From: Paenibacillus prosopidis
GTDB taxonomy: Bacteria; Bacillota; Bacilli; Paenibacillales; Paenibacillaceae
Length of the DNA stretch: 64,000 nt
Reading direction: 5' to 3'
Assembly (NCBI RefSeq): GCF_003337375.1
Contig: NZ_QPJD01000008.1
Coordinates: forward strand, 178,576-242,575
Position numbers and translations under genes: made by a program. Positions 61,552-64,000 of the stretch are shown piece by piece. The notes under the pieces are model-generated. The model saw only the letters and a list, made by a program, of their open reading frames with translations, had not been told where the DNA came from and ran no database searches. Positions within the stretch are counted from its first letter, which is position 1. Every line of letters begins with the position of its first letter.

Positions 61552-61914
61552 CTAATTGATCCGTTCTTCCTCGTACTCTTCGTACCATTGCTCAAGCTGT
61601 GCTTGAAGCGCACGAATTTCTGTCAGCAGCGAGATAAGGGGGTAGGATTTTTCCTGTACCCCGGCAAAATCCTTTTCCAGACTATTAATATAATCGAGAC
61701 CGGATACGACGGTAATTGATGAATCATGCAGCTCGACGTCGTTGCATTCTGCTACAGCGTTGGGCAAGCTCGGGACATGCTCTGCCGTCAATTTATCGAT
61801 TTCTTTATGAAGACGCAAATTCAGCGCGCTCAGCTGGTACGCATGAGAATGGGGCATCTCGACGAATTGGATAGAGTCATTCTGTTTCAATAAGACATAA
61901 CGCATTGTTGCCAT
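61552..61914 (-). CDS. Conserved small protein with C-terminal coiled coil, function unknown
   Basis: 120-aa protein. The N-terminal half (MRYVLLKQNDSIQFVEMP) is beta-rich, the C-terminal third (LLTEIRALQAQLEQWYEEYEEE) is a strong coiled coil. ATG 61914 with GAGGGGAGAG about 13 bases upstream. On the same strand as cmpA, whose start lies 78 bases downstream of its stop. No family assignment made. Confidence 0.65.
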   Translation of the reverse strand: MATMRYVLLKQNDSIQFVEMPHSHAYQLSALNLRLHKEIDKLTAEHVPSLPNAVAECNDVELHDSSITVVSGLDYINSLEKDFAGVQEKSYPLISLLTEIRALQAQLEQWYEEYEEERIN

Positions 61915-62045
61915 AATAGGTTTTGCTCTCCCCTCGGTATGTTACCGTACTTCAATTGCAAAGTTGTCTGCTTATTTAATAATTCCTACTTGACAGTGTA
62001 GCGTATCGAGCAATTAAAATTCAAGTAGTTAGGGGAGAATATTCA

Positions 62046-62522
62046 ATGACAAACGAAGCTCTGCAGCAATGGGTAGAACATATTTCATTAACCTTTTTCG
62101 GTCGTCCGTTTCAGCATCAGGCAACATTTAACAGTCGGTTAACAGCAACGGGGGGACGCTACTTTACTCGATCGCATAACATCGAGATCAGTCCGCACCA
62201 GCTAAGTACCTTCGGGGAAGAGGAAACAGAAAAGATTATTAAGCATGAGCTATGTCATTATCATTTGCATATTTTGAAGCGGGGATACCGGCATCGTGAT
62301 GCCGATTTCAAAAAATTGCTGGCGCATGTCGGAGGATCGCGTTATTGCCAGTCGCTTCCAGAGAGATCGCAACGCAAAACGATACCGTTTCGTTACAAGC
62401 TCTTATGCGGAAAATGCGGGATGGAATATCTGCGAAAACGGAAGCTTGACCCGGCAAAGTATGCATGCGGCAAATGTCGTGGAAAATTAAATTTAATAAT
62501 CCTTGACATAAGTGCGGATTAA
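62046..62522 (+). CDS. ydcK: SprT-like zinc metalloprotein
   Basis: 158-aa SprT family protein (B. subtilis YdcK). Zinc motif HELCHYH (about residues 67-73) with a distal His/Glu, followed by a zinc ribbon CGKCG and CGKCRG. The family is related to the SPRTN protease fold; function in Bacillales unknown. GGGGAG precedes ATG 62046. The promoter of the first tRNA operon begins inside its last codons. Confidence 0.9.
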   Translation: MTNEALQQWVEHISLTFFGRPFQHQATFNSRLTATGGRYFTRSHNIEISPHQLSTFGEEETEKIIKHELCHYHLHILKRGYRHRDADFKKLLAHVGGSRYCQSLPERSQRKTIPFRYKLLCGKCGMEYLRKRKLDPAKYACGKCRGKLNLIILDISAD

Positions 62523-62532
62523 TGATACATTA
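62504..62532 (+). promoter_or_regulatory. Promoter of first tRNA operon
   Basis: Consensus TTGACA (62504-62509), 17-base spacer, TACATT (62527-62532). The -35 box lies within the end of the sprT-like gene; tRNA-Asn starts 21 bases downstream. Confidence 0.8.
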
Positions 62533-62552
62533 TTACTTGTCACTTTTACTTT

Positions 62553-62628
62553 TCCCTGATAGCTCAGTTGGTAGAGCACTCGACTGTTAATCGAGTTGTC
62601 ACAGGTTCGAGTCCTGTTCGGGGAGCCA
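62553..62628 (+). tRNA. tRNA-Asn (GTT)
   Basis: 76 bases including an encoded CCA. Acceptor TCCCTGA / TCGGGGA, anticodon GTT at 62586-62588, T-arm GTTCGAGTC. Confidence 0.97.
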
Positions 62629-62633
62629 GATTT

Positions 62634-62724
62634 GGAGAGATACCCAAGTGGCTCAAGGGGACCCTCTGCTAAGGGGTTAGACTGCGTAAGTGGTGCGAGG
62701 GTTCGAATCCCTCTCTCTCCGCCA
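62634..62724 (+). tRNA. tRNA-Ser (GCT)
   Basis: 91 bases with encoded CCA and the long variable arm of class II tRNAs. Acceptor GGAGAGA / TCTCTCC, anticodon GCT at 62668-62670. Confidence 0.96.
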
Positions 62725-62833
62725 CATTTTTTCTCACAAGTGATTGCAACGGGGGACCGTTCAACCGGTCTTTTTTATTTGTCCAAGCAGGTTGCAGCCA
62801 AGTGATGAAGCCATTATTTATTCGAAATAACAA

Positions 62834-62908
62834 GGCCCGTTGGTCAAGGGGTTAAGACACCTCCCTTTCACGGAGGTAACAGGGGTTCGAATCCCCTACG
62901 GGTCACCA
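62834..62908 (+). tRNA. tRNA-Glu (TTC), copy 1
   Basis: 75 bases with encoded CCA. Acceptor GGCCCGT / ACGGGTC, anticodon TTC at 62867-62869. Identical to the copy at 63787. Confidence 0.97.
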
Positions 62909-62958
62909 TTCTTCCTCAGAGTGAAACAGCTCTCAAGAGCCAATTTCAGTCACAGTGA

Positions 62959-63034
62959 GAGCCATTAGCTCAGTTGGTAGAGCACCTGACTTTTAATCAG
63001 GGTGTCGAAGGTTCGAGTCCTTCATGGCTCACCA
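62959..63034 (+). tRNA. tRNA-Lys (TTT), copy 1
   Basis: 76 bases with encoded CCA. Acceptor GAGCCAT / ATGGCTC, anticodon TTT at 62992-62994. Identical to the copy at 63914. Confidence 0.97.
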
Positions 63035-63089
63035 TTTACTTCATCCCTCGAAGTAAGTGCGAGTGAAGGATTGATTAAACTTCAAATGT

Positions 63090-63174
63090 GCGGTAGTGGT
63101 GGAACGGCAGACACGCTATCTTGAGGGGGTAGTGTCCCATGGACGTGCAGGTTCAAATCCTGTCTACCGCACCA
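63090..63174 (+). tRNA. tRNA-Leu (GAG)
   Basis: 85 bases with encoded CCA and a long variable arm. Acceptor GCGGTAG / CTACCGC; anticodon stem CTATC/GGTAG with loop TTGAGGG, so anticodon GAG at 63123-63125, reading CTC and CTT. Confidence 0.94.
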
Positions 63175-63252
63175 TAACTTACTTTTTAACCGATTTATTA
63201 AGGTGAACTTAGAAAGTGTGATTTGTATGTTCGCACGTTTCTGATATATGAT

Positions 63253-63298
63253 ACCACTTTATATTCAGACCGTAAATCTGACTAGAGAGTGGTTTTTT
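63253..63298 (+). terminator. Terminator of first tRNA operon
   Basis: ACCACT (63253-63258) / AGTGGT (63288-63293) with an inner CAGA/TCTG stem and TTTTTT. Confidence 0.85.
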
Positions 63299-63358
63299 CG
63301 TTATAAGTTGCTCATTGTCTCATAACAGATGCTTCATTAAGAAATGGGGATTGTAAAA

Positions 63359-63673
63359 ATGAAAATAAACTTGAATTTTACGAACAAGGGACAAGCAGCG
63401 ATTGGGAACTTTAATAATGAGGAATTGCTTGAGATTTTTGCCAGGTATAGCAACACGTTGATGAAAAAGTATTCGATTGAAGTAACGGTTCCGGCTGAAG
63501 GTAACGATGCGATTATCGATAAGGGTAAGTTGGTTGTACTTGTCGATAACGTGGAATGCGATGTTGAGACGTTCTTTAAAGAGCTGGGCAGAGATGTTAA
63601 GGTGCCTTTGAAGAAAAGACTTTCCCCTGAAGATAAATTAGACAATGTATTCAAAGCGGAGACGGTTGAATAA
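63359..63673 (+). CDS. Hypothetical protein between tRNA operons
   Basis: 104-aa protein from ATG 63359 (GGGG 9 bases upstream; ATG 63344 lacks a site). Acidic, mixed alpha/beta, no cysteine pairs except one Cys, no membrane segment (NLNFTNKGQAAIGNFNNEEL; VPAEGNDAIIDKGKLVVLVD). No recognisable family. It interrupts the duplicated Glu-Lys tRNA units. Confidence 0.7.
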   Translation: MKINLNFTNKGQAAIGNFNNEELLEIFARYSNTLMKKYSIEVTVPAEGNDAIIDKGKLVVLVDNVECDVETFFKELGRDVKVPLKKRLSPEDKLDNVFKAETVE

Positions 63674-63714
63674 CAAAGGCCGTTTCCCTGCTCAGATTAA
63701 GTGTGAAAAAATGC

Positions 63715-63743
63715 TTGTACTCAAGTGAATAAGTTGATATAAT
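63715..63743 (+). promoter_or_regulatory. Promoter of second tRNA operon
   Basis: TTGTAC (63715-63720), 17-base spacer, perfect TATAAT (63738-63743), 43 bases before tRNA-Glu copy 2. Confidence 0.82.
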
Positions 63744-63786
63744 CTTTTTTGTTGTCTCGAGGAAACGATGTTCCTTTAGAAGAAAC

Positions 63787-63861
63787 GGCCCGTTGGTCAA
63801 GGGGTTAAGACACCTCCCTTTCACGGAGGTAACAGGGGTTCGAATCCCCTACGGGTCACCA
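63787..63861 (+). tRNA. tRNA-Glu (TTC), copy 2
   Basis: 75 bases, same sequence as the copy at 62834, with encoded CCA. Confidence 0.97.
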
Positions 63862-63913
63862 TTATTCCCCAAAGTGAAATAGCTCTCAGGAGCCAAAATT
63901 TCAGTCACAGTGA

Positions 63914-63989
63914 GAGCCATTAGCTCAGTTGGTAGAGCACCTGACTTTTAATCAGGGTGTCGAAGGTTCGAGTCCTTCATGGCTCACCA
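63914..63989 (+). tRNA. tRNA-Lys (TTT), copy 2
   Basis: 76 bases, same sequence as the copy at 62959, with encoded CCA. The cluster probably continues past the window edge. Confidence 0.97.
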
Positions 63990-64000
63990 TTTACTTCAAC

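Noticed and set aside
62596..62805. Plus-strand frame of 69 codons
   Set aside because: It lies across tRNA-Asn and tRNA-Ser.

Overview
The window looks like a chromosomal segment of an endospore-forming Gram-positive bacterium of the Paenibacillus type. The evidence is the strong AGGAGG ribosome binding sites, YesM/YesN-type two-component control of sugar ABC transporters that lack their own ATPase, sporulation genes (kapB, an H-type small acid-soluble spore protein, cmpA), lipoprotein signals, a surface protein with S-layer homology-like repeats, and a Bacillales-like order tex - cmpA - sprT-like - tRNA cluster. No phage, transposase, CRISPR array or rRNA gene was seen.

Layout. 1-10.4 kb: a YesM-like sensor kinase (cut by the window edge) and a YesN-like regulator diverge from a seven-gene carbohydrate operon (three TIM-barrel isomerase/epimerase-like enzymes, a 2-hydroxyacid dehydrogenase, a binding protein and two permeases) behind a cre-like box; a HAD phosphatase follows. 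10.4-16.5 kb: a repeat-rich gap, a CvfC-like Nfu_N/HEAT protein, an NAPE-PLD-like metallo-hydrolase, a Gfo/Idh/MocA oxidoreductase and an ABC-F ATPase. 16.5-23.4 kb: a LacI regulator with its operators and an aglEFGA-like alpha-glucoside import and hydrolysis operon. 23.5-27.6 kb: divergent Fur-controlled siderophore uptake genes. 27.8-36.3 kb: L-rhamnose mutarotase, a CDF metal exporter, a VTT membrane protein, a DUF559-like nuclease between repeat-rich gaps, malic enzyme with an ACT domain, a UgtP-like glycosyltransferase, kapB and a secreted SGNH hydrolase. 36.4-41.3 kb: the large glutamate synthase gene behind a structured leader. 41.4-47.9 kb: a regulator relic, a PilZ protein, mannose-1-phosphate guanylyltransferase, a catalytically dead signal-peptidase-like protein, an ABC-2 exporter, and a bactofilin/M23 pair. 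48.1-52.6 kb: rfbCBD, cardiolipin synthase and spore genes. 52.7-60.4 kb: a YcdB/SLH-type surface protein, a cupredoxin, DedA, a thioredoxin-like protein, a glyoxalase II-like hydrolase and tex. 60.5-64 kb: a nitroreductase without a clear start, cmpA, a sprT-like gene and seven tRNA genes in two operons.

The least expected signal is a roughly 100-bp repeat present three times (9506, 21674 reversed, 61161). Its 3' half folds into a two-tier hairpin whose arms change together between copies. Other leads are the structured gltB leader, a possible leader peptide coupled to the surface protein, the signal-peptidase homologue that has lost its active site, and the nitroreductase whose conserved N-terminus lies upstream of any start codon.
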